Shown here: positions 11,147-22,461 of the stretch, piece after piece
Layout: every line of letters begins with the position of its first letter
Position numbering within the stretch: position 1 is the stretch's first letter
Assembly (NCBI GenBank): GCA_963920525.1
Contig: OY986438.1
Location: forward strand, 119,515,720-119,579,719
Direction: 5' to 3'
DNA: 64,000 bases
Origin: Dichetophora obliterata
Lineage: Eukaryota > Arthropoda > Insecta > Diptera > Sciomyzidae
The notes under the pieces: generated by a model
Seen by the model: only the letters and a program-made list of their open reading frames with translations
Told to the model about the DNA's origin: nothing
Database searches by the model: none
Translations under genes and position numbers: made by a program

Positions 11147-11410
11147 GTGCCCAAACTAGTTGCATTATTTCATCTCTTAGGAAGTACAAACAAAAACTTC
11201 GATTTTCTTGGCTTAACGATAAACGGGTTTGCGAAATGGATTATGCAAGATGGAGAGATTGTAATGTGTAAGTACTGCCAATGCCGGTTGCAGCCGAAAT
11301 TGCATGGTCTTCTTAAACATTCTACCACAAATAAACACATATCGGCAATATCCCCGTTTGCGCAAGGAGTTCAGACTTCAGTTCCATATAAGCCCGAAAA
11401 CAGCAAATAA
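11147..11410 (+). pseudogene. hAT transposase zinc-finger segment
   Basis: A frame of about 87 residues contains CKYCQCRLQPKLHGLLKH, a Cys-x2-Cys followed by His residues (LLKH, NKH). This is the BED/TTF-like DNA-binding finger at the N-terminus of this hAT group. It has no ATG of its own and is part of the interrupted gene. Confidence 0.7.
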
Positions 11411-11479
11411 AAATGCAAGGCTGAGTTATCAAGTGCAATCTTCGTAGCTTCACATACATCAATTCGGTCAATTGATCAT

Positions 11480-11648
11480 TTGACAAAAATGCAGCAAAAT
11501 ATTTTTAAAAACAGCAAAATTGCCACCAATTTGAGACTTGGCCGAAGTAAGTGTAGCGCGGTAATAAAAAATGTGTTGTATCCGTATTTCAAGAGCATCC
11601 TCAAGACAGATATCGGAACGGAAAATTTTAGTTTAATAATTGATGAGT
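11480..11648 (+). pseudogene. hAT transposase core, part before the retrotransposon insertion
   Basis: The frame ends in NFSLIIDE, which matches the start of the RNase H-like catalytic core (IIDEST motif) of hAT transposases. The insertion at 11648/11649 separates IIDE from STDISIKKYVG on the far side, so the first catalytic Asp lies at the break. Confidence 0.7.
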
Positions 11649-12392
11649 TCATTTCATTTAGTTTAATAATTGAAGTGAATGCAGATAAGACGAAATACTT
11701 AGTGTGAACAAACAACAGTCCCAGCGTCTTGGAACCCACGTTACCGTTGACAATACCTCATTCGAGGTTGTGAAGAACTTCGTTTATCTGGGATCCAGCA
11801 TTAACTCAATCAACGACATCAGCATTGAGATCAAGCGAAGAATAACTCTTGCCAACAGGTGTTACTTTGGGCTCAGCAGGCAATTGAGAAGCAGAGCCCT
11901 CTCTCGACGAACGAAAATCACGCTCTATAAATTGATCATCATTCCCGTCCTACTTTATGCATTACAAACCTGGACGCTGAGCAGCTCAGATGAAAGGACT
12001 TTAGGAGCATTCGAGAGAAAGATTCTTCGTAAGATCTACGGAGCAATGGCGTGTACCGAATACGGTTTAATGATGAACTATACGAACTGTACGCTGACAT
12101 CGACATAGTCAAGCGCATTAAAATCGAGCGGCTTTGCTGGCTTGGTCATGTTCAGCGCATGAAAGACGATGCTACAGTGAAGAAAACATTCGATTCGGTA
12201 CCCAGCGGTGGTCAACGCAGAAGAGGACGACCGCATCTTCGTTGGAAAGACCAAGTAGAGGACAACCTGACGAAGCTTGGAATTTCGAACTGGCGCCAGC
12301 AAGCGAAAGACAGAAATGGCTGGAGCAAATTCTTAGATGAGGCCAAGACCGACATACGGTTGTAGCGCCAACTAAGTAAGTAAGTAAGTAAG
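11649..12392 (+). mobile_element. 5'-truncated non-LTR retrotransposon with (TAAG)n tail
   Basis: Only the 3' part of ORF2 remains, ending in a tail of TAAG repeats (12373-12392). A 12-bp target duplication TAATTGATGAGT flanks it (11637-11648 and 12393-12404). The first 25 bp (11649-11673) are not retrotransposon-like: they include a second copy of 17 bp of target (TTTAGTTTAATAATTGA at 11627 and 11657), a filler at the 5' junction. A second copy of the same family lies at 39856-40644 on the minus strand. Confidence 0.85.
11676..12365 (+). pseudogene. Retrotransposon ORF2 C-terminal fragment
   Basis: Two overlapping frames (11704-12108 and 12051-12365) cover the region after the reverse transcriptase, with motifs NADKTKY, FVYLGSS, RRTKITLYK, LGHVQRM and RRGRPHLRWKDQVEDNL. 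These are typical of the C-terminus of the RTE-like/insect endonuclease-reverse transcriptase families. There is an early TGA near 11704, and a frameshift near 12050 relative to the minus-strand copy at 39.9-40.6 kb. Clade assignment (RTE-like) is inference. Confidence 0.75.
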
Positions 12393-12404
12393 TAATTGAT
12401 GAGT

Positions 12405-13229
12405 CAACTGACATCAGTATCAAAAAATATGTCGGTATTGTAATTAGATGCTATAGCAAAAGTAACAAAACCATTGTTAATACATTTTTAAAATTATCAG
12501 AGCTAGAGGCTTGTACAGCAAAGGGTATAGTAATTGCAGTTTTAAACACTTTAAATGAATTTAAACTAGAGGTTCAGAACATGGTTGGTCTTGGCACTTA
12601 TAACGCAAATGTTATGTTTTGCGTAAACAGAGGCGTAATTGCTCGTCTAAAACAGCACAACCCTGACATTAAATTTATCCCTTGCATATGTCATTCAATG
12701 CAAAGTGCAGTTTCTAGTGCTTCAAAGTATGTGCCCAGTGAAGTATATGAAAGCATCCAGGCAAAAAAACTATGAAGCTATATTTTCAGCAATAAATTAT
12801 GGGCTTCAACCATTAAAGATATTAAGAGCGTGCGATACTCGATGGCTATCTGTTGAACGAGCTATCAAACGAATAGTAGAGCAATGGTTAGAGTTGAAAA
12901 TCCACTTTAGCATTGCTGCTTCAACGGAGGCATGCCACAAAGTTAAATTACTGTCATCTATATATAGTGATATCAATTTAGCATATCTGCAGTTTTTGAA
13001 GCCACTACTGTCAGAAGTTCAAAAAGTTAACAATTTATTTGAAAGCAATGTAGCGGATCCTACAAAGCTCTTCTCTGATTTAGTTTCTTTAATATCTAAT
13101 TTATGTATCATCATTGTATCTCGTCATGAAAACTTCGATCCATTGAATTCTGTATTAGAAACCTATTTGACACCCGTACCTCAATTTTATTATAGCTTCG
13201 AAGAATATATTAAACTAAAAATGTTTTGA
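12405..13229 (+). pseudogene. hAT transposase catalytic core, part after the insertion
   Basis: Continuing from the break, the frame reads STDISIKKYVG and runs to 12775, containing CICHSMQSA, the conserved C-x2-H motif of the hAT core. A frameshift near 12770 passes to a second frame up to 13229 with CDTRWLSVERA, the conserved TRW motif. Large insertion-domain-like helices follow. The core is recognisable but broken at least three times. Confidence 0.8.
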
Positions 13230-13524
13230 AAATACCATTAATGAGGATTCCAAAAAATTCATACGTATCACATGTAGAACATATTTAGTTCAATTAATTA
13301 CGCAGTTACGCCAACGTTTGCCACAAAATATTGAAACTTTGAGAAATATTGACTTCTTTTCTATTGAAAACTCTTTAAAAGTTATAAAGCCTGATATTTT
13401 TAATTATTTTGGAAAATAACAATTTACTACGGAGGAAATTACAAATTTAGAACTGCAATGGAAAAAACTTTGTACGTATCAATGGAAGAACGTAACTACT
13501 ACTCTTGAATTTTGGGTTGAATTA

Positions 13525-13775
13525 GGGAATTTAAAAATGCAATAAACGAAAATCCATTTCGTGACCTGGTATATTTTGTTTCTCACTTATTAATTGTACC
13601 TTTAAGCAATGCAGAAATTGAAAGAACATTTTCTGTAATGAATTTAGTTAAAACGAAACAAAGAAATAAAATAAATTTGTTTATGTTAAATTCAATATTA
13701 ACCGTAAGATGTGGTCTTAAAAGACTTAAAAAATGTTGTTATGATTTCATTATAACTGAAGATCTCATAAAATAA
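13525..13775 (+). pseudogene. hAT C-terminal dimerisation domain
   Basis: The frame has LSNAEIERTFSVMNLVKTKQ followed by NSILTVRCGL, matching the hATC (Dimer_Tnp_hAT) signature (A-E-R-x-FS). It ends at a stop at 13773-13775. Several frameshifts lie between 13229 and here. Confidence 0.85.
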
Positions 13776-14178
13776 TGAATAACCGTGATATTTACAAAAA
13801 TATAAATAAGACTCACCTAGTGATGAAGATACAGAAGTAGAATATGTATAATTTTTTTAAATTAATAAATGAATAATGTATAATAATTATAAATACATGA
13901 GAATGTACTTTAATTTCTTTTTGTTCTGTTTGGTAAATAAAGTTTTTGTTTTAAGAATTAAAAAGTTCCTATTGTATACGTATGTACCTGTATAAGACTA
14001 TCTACCTGTATGTATAATACAAATAAAACGTTGAAGTATATGTTTAATATATATATTAATGTATAAAAAAATTTTAGCTTTTTTTTGGCTACAAAAAAAT
14101 TTTTAGCTCTTTTTTAGCTACTTTTCTCATCAGTTTTAGCTACAACCTTAAACAATTTCTGGTAACACTGCTTATAAC

Positions 14179-15882
14179 ATACAATTTTGTGTATTAAAAT
14201 TTACATTTTTTTAACATTACCTGTACTTATCTTTAGGCAAAAATAATAAAAAGAAACACCCTGTGTATAGGAGTTTATTTAAAAAAAAAGCTAAAATCAG
14301 TAACAAAGTGTCTTCCAAAATTAAACCAATCGTCATACAGAAATTAAGAATTTTCTTCCGCTATATTGGCCAAACCACACATTGTGTCTGGTTTATTCTT
14401 CTAAAACAAAAATTGTTTTTTTTTTTTTTCTTAAATAGCAAACGAATCTGAAAATCCAAAAATCAACTCAAAAAAGTACGAAACGAATGAGTTTTGAAAG
14501 TGAGCTTAGCACTTAAGCGAATCAAAGCTATATTGAAACTATGAAAGGGTAAAATTTAAATGAAAAAAGGAAACATTTCAAGACCAGAGATCGACACAAA
14601 TGGCTTAGGCTTGAAAGCATTCGAGATACTCTTTGGTAACTGTCAGAATTTAGTAAATTCAAAAAGCAATACACAACTAAACCAACAAAGTTAAATGGTG
14701 GTATTTTTGTTGATGTCATCGTTGTTTGTCAGTCGTCAGCTTTCTTCTTTATTTTGTTGTTGTTGTTGTTGTTATTGAAATTCTTATTGTTTTTGTGGAG
14801 AATGCTGTAGAATTGTTAATGTTCGCGCACTCTTCCCAACATTAATCGCAGCAGCAGCAATAACAACAACATAAAAAGCCAACCAGTATCCAAAATATCT
14901 GCGTGAATGTATTTATCAAAACTGCTGTTGTTGTCAGTGCTGACAAAATGAAGCGAATGCAAAGACTTGCCACACAAAACAATGATTTTTCAGCATACGT
15001 TAAATAAATTGTTGCAAAAACAAACAAATCGACATAACAGCAAAAAAAAAAAACAAATTAAAACGTAATAACCAAAACAATAAAAACATGATAAAAATTT
15101 AAAAAATAAAATTTTAATTTTTAAGTAAATACAATCATCATGCCAGAGCAATCGACAAAAAAAAACAAGATACAAATCAACTACTGTGACGTTGGACTTT
15201 AAAGCCCAACAAAATTTTAGGCTCTTCAAGTTACAAGATTTTCCCAAAATTATCTTTACTTTAATGTGTAACAAAGCACTTTTGAATGATGAGAAAAAAA
15301 CCCATCCATCATAATATCATATTTGCTTTGACAATACAATACTTAAAGGAGAGAGTAACAAATGTTATTGGTTTTGGTTACAAATCATTTAACAATATAT
15401 AGACAAAAACAAAATAAACATAGCAAATAATTGTGCTACCACTGTTGGACTTCCCTTCTTCATTCTATGTAAATAAAAATATAATTGTTATGCAGTGAGT
15501 TCAATTGCTGGCAATCATGCCATATTATAATATTTTGATCAAACAACATCGCTGTGAATTCCAAAAATGAACGGACACATTTTTTATTTGAAGCAAGAAT
15601 TTGGCCAAACATAAAATTTGGCTATAAGATCTTTAAAAACACTTACACATATTTTTGAAGAAAATACTTTCGCAACTAAGGAATAAGAAAATTTCAACAT
15701 TCAGAATCAAATGCTTTAAGACAAGTTGAAAGGTTTTTAGAACGAATGCTTTTAGTACATTAAAAATGCACACTTTCACAATAAGTTGTTCCATGTACAA
15801 AAATCATAAAATTTTGTAAGTCTAAGCGATTTGTCACACAAATTATTTCACTTAAGTTTGTTCAACCGGAAGAACAAATCAC
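14179..15882. other. Unique-looking DNA without recognised gene
   Basis: 14700-15260 is less degenerate, with (GTT)n near 14755-14775 and A/C-rich + strand text with CAGCAGCAG near 14845-14870, similar to fly UTR or promoter DNA. The longest frames there are short and lack protein-like motifs. It may be a host non-coding exon or spacer between transposons. Confidence 0.35.
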
Positions 15883-16132
15883 TAAGGGCCGTTTTATTCA
15901 CTTTTTTAACTTGAGAAGTTGGAATAACTTCGGGATTTATTCGATTTCAAAAGTTATTCCATTTTATTCACTTGAATTTCTCAAAAATATTTTGACATAT
16001 TAAAGATTTGTGATTTCTCTAACTTCCAAGTAAGGGGTCCGCCATATAACTTTTTTTTTTTAAAGTACTATAAAAAAACTACTGGATATTTTCTCAAATT
16101 TCTTTTTTTATTTGAAAGTTCAATCCTTTCGG

Positions 16133-16936
16133 TTAATAATGAAATATAACTTCATTCAAATGGCTGCCTCGGCTGGCTATGCAGTTGCCTACACGATCGG
16201 TCCAATTTTTAAGCACATTATCGATTGTGTGCAGCTGTATTTCACGAATGGCTTCACGAATATTGTCCTTTAAAGCGTCAATTGTCTCTGGCTTGTCGGC
16301 GTAACACTTATCTTTGAGGGCACCCCACAAATAATAGTCCAACGGTGTCAAATCGCCGCTCCGAGGTGGTCAAACGACATCAGCTCTGCGGCTGATAATG
16401 CGATCTTCAAAAACAGGCCGCAAAACATCGAGTGTAGCTTCGGCTGTGTGGCACGTAGCGCCGTCCTGTTGAAACCAAATGTTGCCAATATCCTCCTCTT
16501 CAATTTTTGTGAACAAAAGTTCGTTCAACATGGGCCGATAACGATCGCCATTGACTGTAACGGCCACTCCTTGCTCATTTTCGAAGAAAAATGGCCCCGT
16601 TATGCCTCTGGACCAAAATCCGCACCAAACAGTGACTCGTTTTGGGTGCAGCGGCTTTTCAATGTATGCGTGTGGGTTTTCTGTGCCCCAAATGCGACAA
16701 TTTTTCTTGTTTAGATACCCGCCAAGATCAAAATGAGCTTCATCTGAAAAGATGATTTTTTTGGGAAAATCTTCTGTAAGTCGATCGCAGGCCCACTTAG
16801 TGAAGCGAAAACGCATTGGATGGTCAGTTGGCTTCAACTCCTGAACCAATTGGACTTTGTATGGCGTCATACTAAGGTCTTTATGCAAAATTCGTCTCAA
16901 TAATGTCTCCGAACTGTTCAATTGTTGAGAACGACG
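16133..16936 (-). pseudogene. rosa-type transposase, C-terminal two thirds
   Basis: Motifs in order are IIFSDEAHFD (first catalytic Asp), WFQQDGATCHT (second Asp) and LTPLDYYLWG (third Asp). Forty-one residues separate the second and third Asp, the DD41D spacing. The last residues are SRGSHLNEVIFHY. There is a TGA in place of Trp before PPRSGD, and a two-residue deletion in the TEDxDFxKK region. All three catalytic residues survive, but the gene is cut by a stop and by the Transib-like insertion. Confidence 0.9.
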
Positions 16937-17816
16937 CACAGTGGTCCAAATGCTCAACCTAGCGGGAAGAAAGTAAATTTTTTATTATTTCGAAACTAAA
17001 TATTTTGTTTGATAATAATTTGACTAGTGCCCACAGTGCATAACGGTACATTTTTTATTTATTTAACTTCTGTTTCAGGTCTGCTTTCTTGTTTTAAACA
17101 CAAGTAATTGCTGTTTTGTTTTGCTATTAATAGCTCAGTTGATATTTAGTACCGCAATTGAAGTTGTCGTGAAAAAATAAGAACAAAGTTTTTAAAATAT
17201 TTTTTTGCTGAAATCACTTGAACATAGGTAGGAACAAATTTTACTATTTTTATATTTCAAATAAAATGTTTAGTTTAGAAAAAAATGCAGTTTTGTACGT
17301 GTGTGTCTTATATGTCCAAAATTTTATTCAATGTCCAAATTCAATTAGAGTTTTAAATGGGAATTAATAAAACTTTAATTCTATTATTTGTGTTTTTGTA
17401 ATCTGTATGATTGTAGCTTGTCAATGTTTTCAAAATAAGCTGCCAGTTTTTGCCTAAATGCTTTTTATTTGGTTTACAGTGTAAAATGCCCATTACTAAG
17501 AGGGAACTATTTGATGAACGTGTAACTGCACAAAAACTTTGGATCGATTTTTAACCCTTCTCCCGTGATCCAATAGAACTGAAACTTTTCAGACTGACTC
17601 GTAGCGACGACAAAAACTTTTTAAAATAAATTTTTTTTTTCAAAAAATTAATTAAAAAAAATAAATTTTTTAATAAAAAATTTTTTAAAAAAAAATTAAT
17701 GCTGTGAAGCAGCATTAAGGCAATATATTTCATACTTAAAAATTTCAAGTTTCTACCTACTCCCAAACAGGAGTTATGACTTTATTCCAGCTAGATTCAC
17801 CATTCGGACCACTGTG
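16937..17816. mobile_element. Transib-like non-autonomous transposon
   Basis: Both ends begin CACAGTGGTCC, and similarity continues for about 38 bp (…AATG…CTAGC…GGAA…AAAGT). A 5-bp target duplication CGACG flanks it (16932-16936, 17817-17821), and the intact rosa copy at 56221 shows one CGACG at the empty site. Five-bp GC-rich duplications of CGNCG type and CAC-starting heptamers are hallmarks of Transib transposons, the relatives of RAG. No transposase is encoded in the 880 bp, which are AT-rich. Confidence 0.8.
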
Positions 17817-17821
17817 CGACG

Positions 17822-18096
17822 GTGAATTGATGTTGATGGCGCTTCACGCACACTTTCTGCCACAGCAGCAATATTCTCGGGTGTACGCACTGCTTTTGGC
17901 TTTTCACACTTTGGTTTATCGATGAGGATGCCAGTTTCTTTCACTTTTTTCACATGATAACGAACATACGGAGCTGACGGTGCTTCTCTTCTTCCAAAAT
18001 CCGTACGCAATTTTCGCACACATTCTGCAAAATTACCATGATTTTCAAAGTAATGTCGCAATATTTCCCAGCGTTATTCAAGCATATACACAACCA
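17822..18096 (-). pseudogene. rosa-type transposase, N-terminal third
   Basis: The frame from ATG at 18096 encodes MVVYMLE, then a stop (CAA to TAA), then RWEILRHYFENHG and the paired-like helix-turn-helix region (ECVRKLRTDFGR, about residues 20-31), ending STSIHRR at the Transib insertion. The equivalent in copy 2 reads through the position of the stop. Confidence 0.85.
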
Positions 18097-19527
18097 TATT
18101 CGTTCAGCGGAAGGATAAAACTAATTATCCGTCAAATCAGACATGAGCTAAGTGTTACTATTCACGAAATAAGCACTAGTTAAAAAAAAAGTTAGATGGC
18201 GGACCCTGTATATGACCAGTTATAAATTCTAACTTGGGATATTTGGTGTAACTTGTGATTTTCGCTTCATTCACAGTTCAATTGGTACACACTTGTGCTG
18301 TGACAAGAAAATTGTTACTATAAAAACATTTGAAGCACGTATTATTTTATCTGACTAGAACCAATACAGTTCAGTTCAACTTTTTTATGCACAATATTAA
18401 AGATTTATATTCCGCTAACCGTTAAAAATGTTATGGCGTCCGTGGCATACTGATTACAGTGCGTGGTCGGTATGCTAAGAACAGTGGGTGCAAGGGTTTA
18501 ATTCACTTCTTAGACAGAATGTTCATTCTATTCAATCAATATTTATTATAAAATAAACCTCAGCGAGTAATACCTGTCAAGTAGAGCTTCTCGAGAACAC
18601 GAGCTGTTTGGAGTCGGCATAACTTGTAGATCTAGTTTTCGATCATTTGTGTTCAAACATTTAATAACACGCACAACACAATCAAAAGAGGATCGATCAA
18701 AGTCCTTGCAAGGGCTTGAATTGCACTTTATATCCGTATGACCTGTTTCTGCTGATCGATATCAGCTCCAAAGATTACAATCATTAGTTGGCCAAAAAAA
18801 CTTCGATGCGCAGTAAAATTAAAGTGCTGTTATTATGTGCACAATTATGAGTAGTCGGTACCTAAATTTTTACATCAGTTTACAATGTGCAGTTTGTACG
18901 TGCTGCTGGAGCCATTTGTTCAAGAGAATATGAAGCTTGCCAATTTCCGTTTGGTGGTCGCTTGGTCAGAAGTAGTAGTGCATAGAGGGTAAATTAAGGT
19001 ATCCCAAAATAAGGCACCATTTCTGATGAATCTTTTCAATTTCAGTTACTAAATTTTTGTAAATGCCTTTTTATGTTTAACAGCTCTAGTGACTGAATTC
19101 GCATTATTGAAAGGATTTCAAGAGAGCTGGTGCAAATACATTGCTCCATTTACTCTGTATGTTGGAAGTTGGAAAAAATAATGTCGTGCAGCCTTCAAGT
19201 CACAAATCTCTACTTAAGTCAAAAATGGAACTTTTTTCGTTCGATTTAGTAAATATTAGTTTGACAAAGAGAAACCAAAAATAAAACAATACATTTAAGA
19301 TCACTTTAAAAAAAAAAAACCAACTTATTTTTCTAGATATAAAAAAACGCTTAAAAACAGTGCAAAGAGCTGAACTATATTGCACGGCACGTGAAAAATA
19401 ACTTTCCAAGAAAAACGCGTTTAAAGATTGCGCATAAAGTAGGTTACTAGATCCTCAAGCGGAAAAAATATAAATTTTTAATGATTTATTTTCAAGCCAT
19501 TTTATTATATTTCGTAGCCGGGTTACT

Positions 19528-19530
19528 TTT

Positions 19531-19561
<31 letters not shown>

Positions 19562-19566
19562 TTCAT
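19528..19566. repeat. (TTTA)n tail repeat
   Basis: About nine ATTT units ending in ATTCATTCAT. On the minus strand they follow the retrotransposon 3' region, as a simple-repeat tail. Confidence 0.7.
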
Positions 19567-19732
19567 TCATGCATCAACAGATTAAAGTATCCTTATTGAC
19601 TACTTGACTTAAACTATTAACAGTTAACAATAAATTAATAAAAATAGTTAGTTATTCAAAATATTGGTTATACTATGCAAATAAGAACATAAGTGATTTT
19701 TGAAAGCATTTCTGCTTAAACCTGGATAGAAA

Positions 19733-20743
19733 TCAACATGTATGCAGACTGAATTCGCCAGTTTTAAACAACGTGTTATCATTACAAGTGTAGTTTACTC
19801 TGCGATATGGTATATGAAATAAATTCCGTGCTCTAAGATCTCGTGAGGGAATGCGAAAACTAATCTGAAGAAGCAATTCAGGACAATTAATGCTACTACA
19901 TATAATATCCCTTACAAACATGACGGCAAAATATTAACGACGCATCTTCAAAGTGAGAATACCGAGAAGTAGACATCTTACTTTATATGCCGTCATTTCT
20001 ATATTCCAATTTAATCGTCCGATTGCCTATCTCGTGAAACGTCTTTGAACTCGTTCAATTCTACCAGAGTGCACTGCGTAAAAAGGATCCCATATAATGC
20101 AGCAGTATTCTAATACTGATTTCACAAAAGCATTATATAATGAAATTAAAGAAAAAGAAACGTTAAATTCCTTTGAGTTTCTAGTAATGAAACCCAACAT
20201 GGAATTGGCTTTAGAGATCATATAATCAATGTGCCTAGAAAAACTACAATAAGCTTATGATCAAGAATTATCCCTAGATCTTTCATTTCCGTTATTCGTG
20301 ATAAAGTTACATCGCCAAGCTTAAACGGGTAAATTAACGGATTAGAGTTTCTGTGAAAAGTTTGACATTTTGCAATATTGAGCGGTAATAAGTTATCTCG
20401 ACACCAAGTAGATAGTCTCTTTACATCTGACTCAAGATCCGCGCGTTCGGATGTCAACTTCAAACGAGCAAAAATTTTTATGTCGTCAGCGTACATACAT
20501 ATCATTAACAAATAATAAAAACAGAAGAGGTCCTAAATGACTGCCTTGAGGAACGCCTGAAGTAACCCGGATAACTTCTGAAAGCACACTGTTAATGCGA
20601 ACATATTGCGTCCGACCAGTTAGATAGGACTTAAGCCATTTTAAAATATTTGAATAAAAGCCAATTCTTTCCAGTTTGCTTATTAGTAGGTTATGGTGAA
20701 CTCTATCGAACACTTTAAAAAAGGCTTTAGAACGCTTTAACAT
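19733..20743 (-). pseudogene. Non-LTR reverse transcriptase fragment
   Basis: Pieces in order: FDRVHHNLLISKLERIGF, SGVPQGSHLGPLLFLLFVND, YADDIKIFARLK (the catalytic YADD), STWCRDNLLPLN, EMKDLGIILD, then after a stop SKANSMLGFITRNSKEF and VLEYCCIIWDP, and finally the C-terminal segment RDLRARNLFHIPYRR. Frameshifts or stops occur near 20500, 20225 and 20025. The endonuclease and ORF1 are absent. Confidence 0.85.
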
Positions 20744-22141
20744 AATTTAATTAGAAGTCAATATAAAGAAACTATTTTTGTAATATTGGTTTTGTATGCT
20801 AGAAGGCGCCAAAGTCGATTTCTTAAAAAAAAATTAGAATACATGGCTTACATGTTAATAACCGAAGCAAAACCAAACTAATTCAAAATTGGTCCAGCCG
20901 ATTAACTCATAGATTAACCGTCGACCATATTTTGAAGGACTCGAATTTATCCTCCTCTGTTATCAAAATACAAACACAAAATTATAAACACCATTTTTTT
21001 CGATTGTCAAAGGATTATTTTATATAAGAACTAAAAAAAATCAAACACGGCATAGTAACACAAGCTACGTAATTTAAAATGTTCATGAAAGAGCATGTTT
21101 TTTAGAAATATTTTTATAAGACTACATATAAAACATGCGTCGTTATTTAACGGAGTGAATTAAAACATATCTTAATTCGAAACACCGTCAACTAAAAACC
21201 CTCATTATTTGGAAATCACTTTGTTTTTATTCTGCGCACATATATTTTAATAACAAATACTTTTATGACATTGTGTTGCCTTCAACATCAACAAATTTCA
21301 GTTTCATAAGTTATAAAAGTCATTTGTTTTCTCATTTCCCCATCATATATCAAAAAATTTCCTGGGATGTTTTATAACTTAAGTATTTATAACTTGACTT
21401 AACTTCAACATATATAATTTCAACTTGAACTGAATGAAATGAAATTTTAACTTGAGAAATTAAAATACTTAACTTCGCAAGTTGTACGAAAAGTCAAGTT
21501 AACAAAATTATTGAAACTGCTCAAGTTAGCTCGATTTATAAAAAGTAAATAAAACGGCCCTTAGAAGTTTTTGAAGAATTACTTCAATTAATATTCATTT
21601 CCACAGCATCTTAACATTTCTATAATACTAGAAGTATTTCGAAAAATAGTTAATATTTAAAAAAAAACATTTAAAATTGCATGATATTCAAAGTCTTTAT
21701 TCTTCATAATCAAAACGTTTTCATTTTAAAAATATTGTAATCTTCTTAAAAATAAAATACAATAAATTATTGAAATGTCAAATATTTTTCCTCACAATTT
21801 TTATTGCATTTATTAATTGGAAATTTTTTTTCGGGATGAAGCTACCGCAACTTCGTTTTGTGAAGATCATTCAATCCGTCGAATTATACATCACTGTATT
21901 TTGAACGAGTATTCGCTTCTAAGTCATCGCATGCATTGTAGCTTGTTTATCACTTAATTTGAAAGACGAGATATTTGACGTAACCCCAAAGAAGTATTTT
22001 AAAAGAGTGCAATCACATGCTATTGGCAGTACAACGACATGTTAATTTCTTGGAATAATGCGATCAAACTTTTGTCAATTTGGTTTCAGGCTTAGGTTTT
22101 GCAGCCATTTGATGTAATTTACAAAAAAAAAATACAAATAA

Positions 22142-22330
22142 CCGCCCGATTGTAAAAATTTGTCGGTGATGACATTGTAATGCAGAACTGTAAGCGGGAT
22201 GTGACAAAATCGAATTTGTTTTGTTAAGATCGATAGTATATTTTCATTGTTAAGACAACAGTTTGACTTCATTTGCCTATGTAGCTATATCGACTTTAGA
22301 ATAAAGTTCTATACATGAAATAATTAAAGA
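22142..22330. repeat. Diverged copy of the 25-26 kb repeat unit
   Basis: Words such as GATGACATTGTAATGCA and ACAGTTTGACTT occur here in the same order as at 25285-25400. The relation to the tandem block at 25.2-27.2 kb is direct. Confidence 0.55.
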
Positions 22331-22461
22331 TTTTTTGAAAATTCATTCATTCATTCATGCATTTATTAAATGTTCTCTAAAAAAAGAAGATTACAAAAAC
22401 TTAAAGTTTAAACTAGCTGACCATTTCAGTTTATCGAGAATATTTAACGACATTTGTATGT

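Larger units (their letters stand above)
10692..14170 (+). mobile_element. hAT transposon with perfect 8-bp target duplication
   Basis: The termini are CAGTGTTGCCAG and, reverse-complemented, CAGTGTTACCAG. CTTATAAC flanks both sides (10684-10691 and 14171-14178). Both subterminal regions repeat TTTAGCTAC-like words. The interior holds a broken transposase gene in + orientation with a BED-type zinc finger, catalytic core pieces and a C-terminal dimerisation domain. A 5'-truncated non-LTR retrotransposon (11649-12392) disrupts the core. Without it the element is about 2.72 kb, a normal length for a hAT. Confidence 0.93.
16033..18208 (-). mobile_element. rosa-type (DD41D) mariner-like transposon, copy 1, interrupted
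   Basis: Left end AGGGGTCCGCCATATAAC and reverse-complemented right end CAGGGTCCGCCATCTAAC are inverted repeats followed by T-runs, with TA on each side. Comparison with copy B of the Harbinger-like element shows the pre-insertion TA at this point. Length is 2176 bp because an 880-bp Transib-like element sits at 16937-17816. Removing it and its 5-bp duplication leaves about 1291 bp, close to the 1299-bp uninterrupted copy at 56221-57519. Confidence 0.9.
19338..20798 (-). mobile_element. Insertion holding a 5'-truncated CR1/Jockey-group retrotransposon
   Basis: Relative to copy B, extra DNA lies between two CTAGA words (19333-19337, 20799-20803). Reverse transcriptase pieces run on the minus strand from about 20743 to 19733, and a (TAAA)n tail (minus strand) lies at 19528-19566. 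The 19338-19527 part is not explained by the retrotransposon and may be Harbinger sequence deleted in copy B. Confidence 0.65.
15886..21560 (-). mobile_element. Harbinger-like non-coding element, copy A, interrupted
   Basis: The ends read GGGCCGTTTTATTCACTTTT on the left and the inverse on the right (GAATAAAACGGCCC-like, with one change). Flanking trinucleotides are TAA (15883-15885) and TTA (21561-21563). Most of the body is co-linear with copy B (35332-37265) in reverse orientation. Copy A is expanded from about 2 kb by the rosa mariner (16033-18208) and by DNA between about 19338 and 20798 that contains a non-LTR fragment. Subterminal AACTTGA words are dense at both ends. No protein is encoded by the element itself. 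Confidence 0.8.

Noticed and set aside
16448..16736. Frames on the + strand opposite the rosa transposase
   Set aside because: Antisense shadow of a recognised transposase; the same antisense frames appear opposite copy 2.
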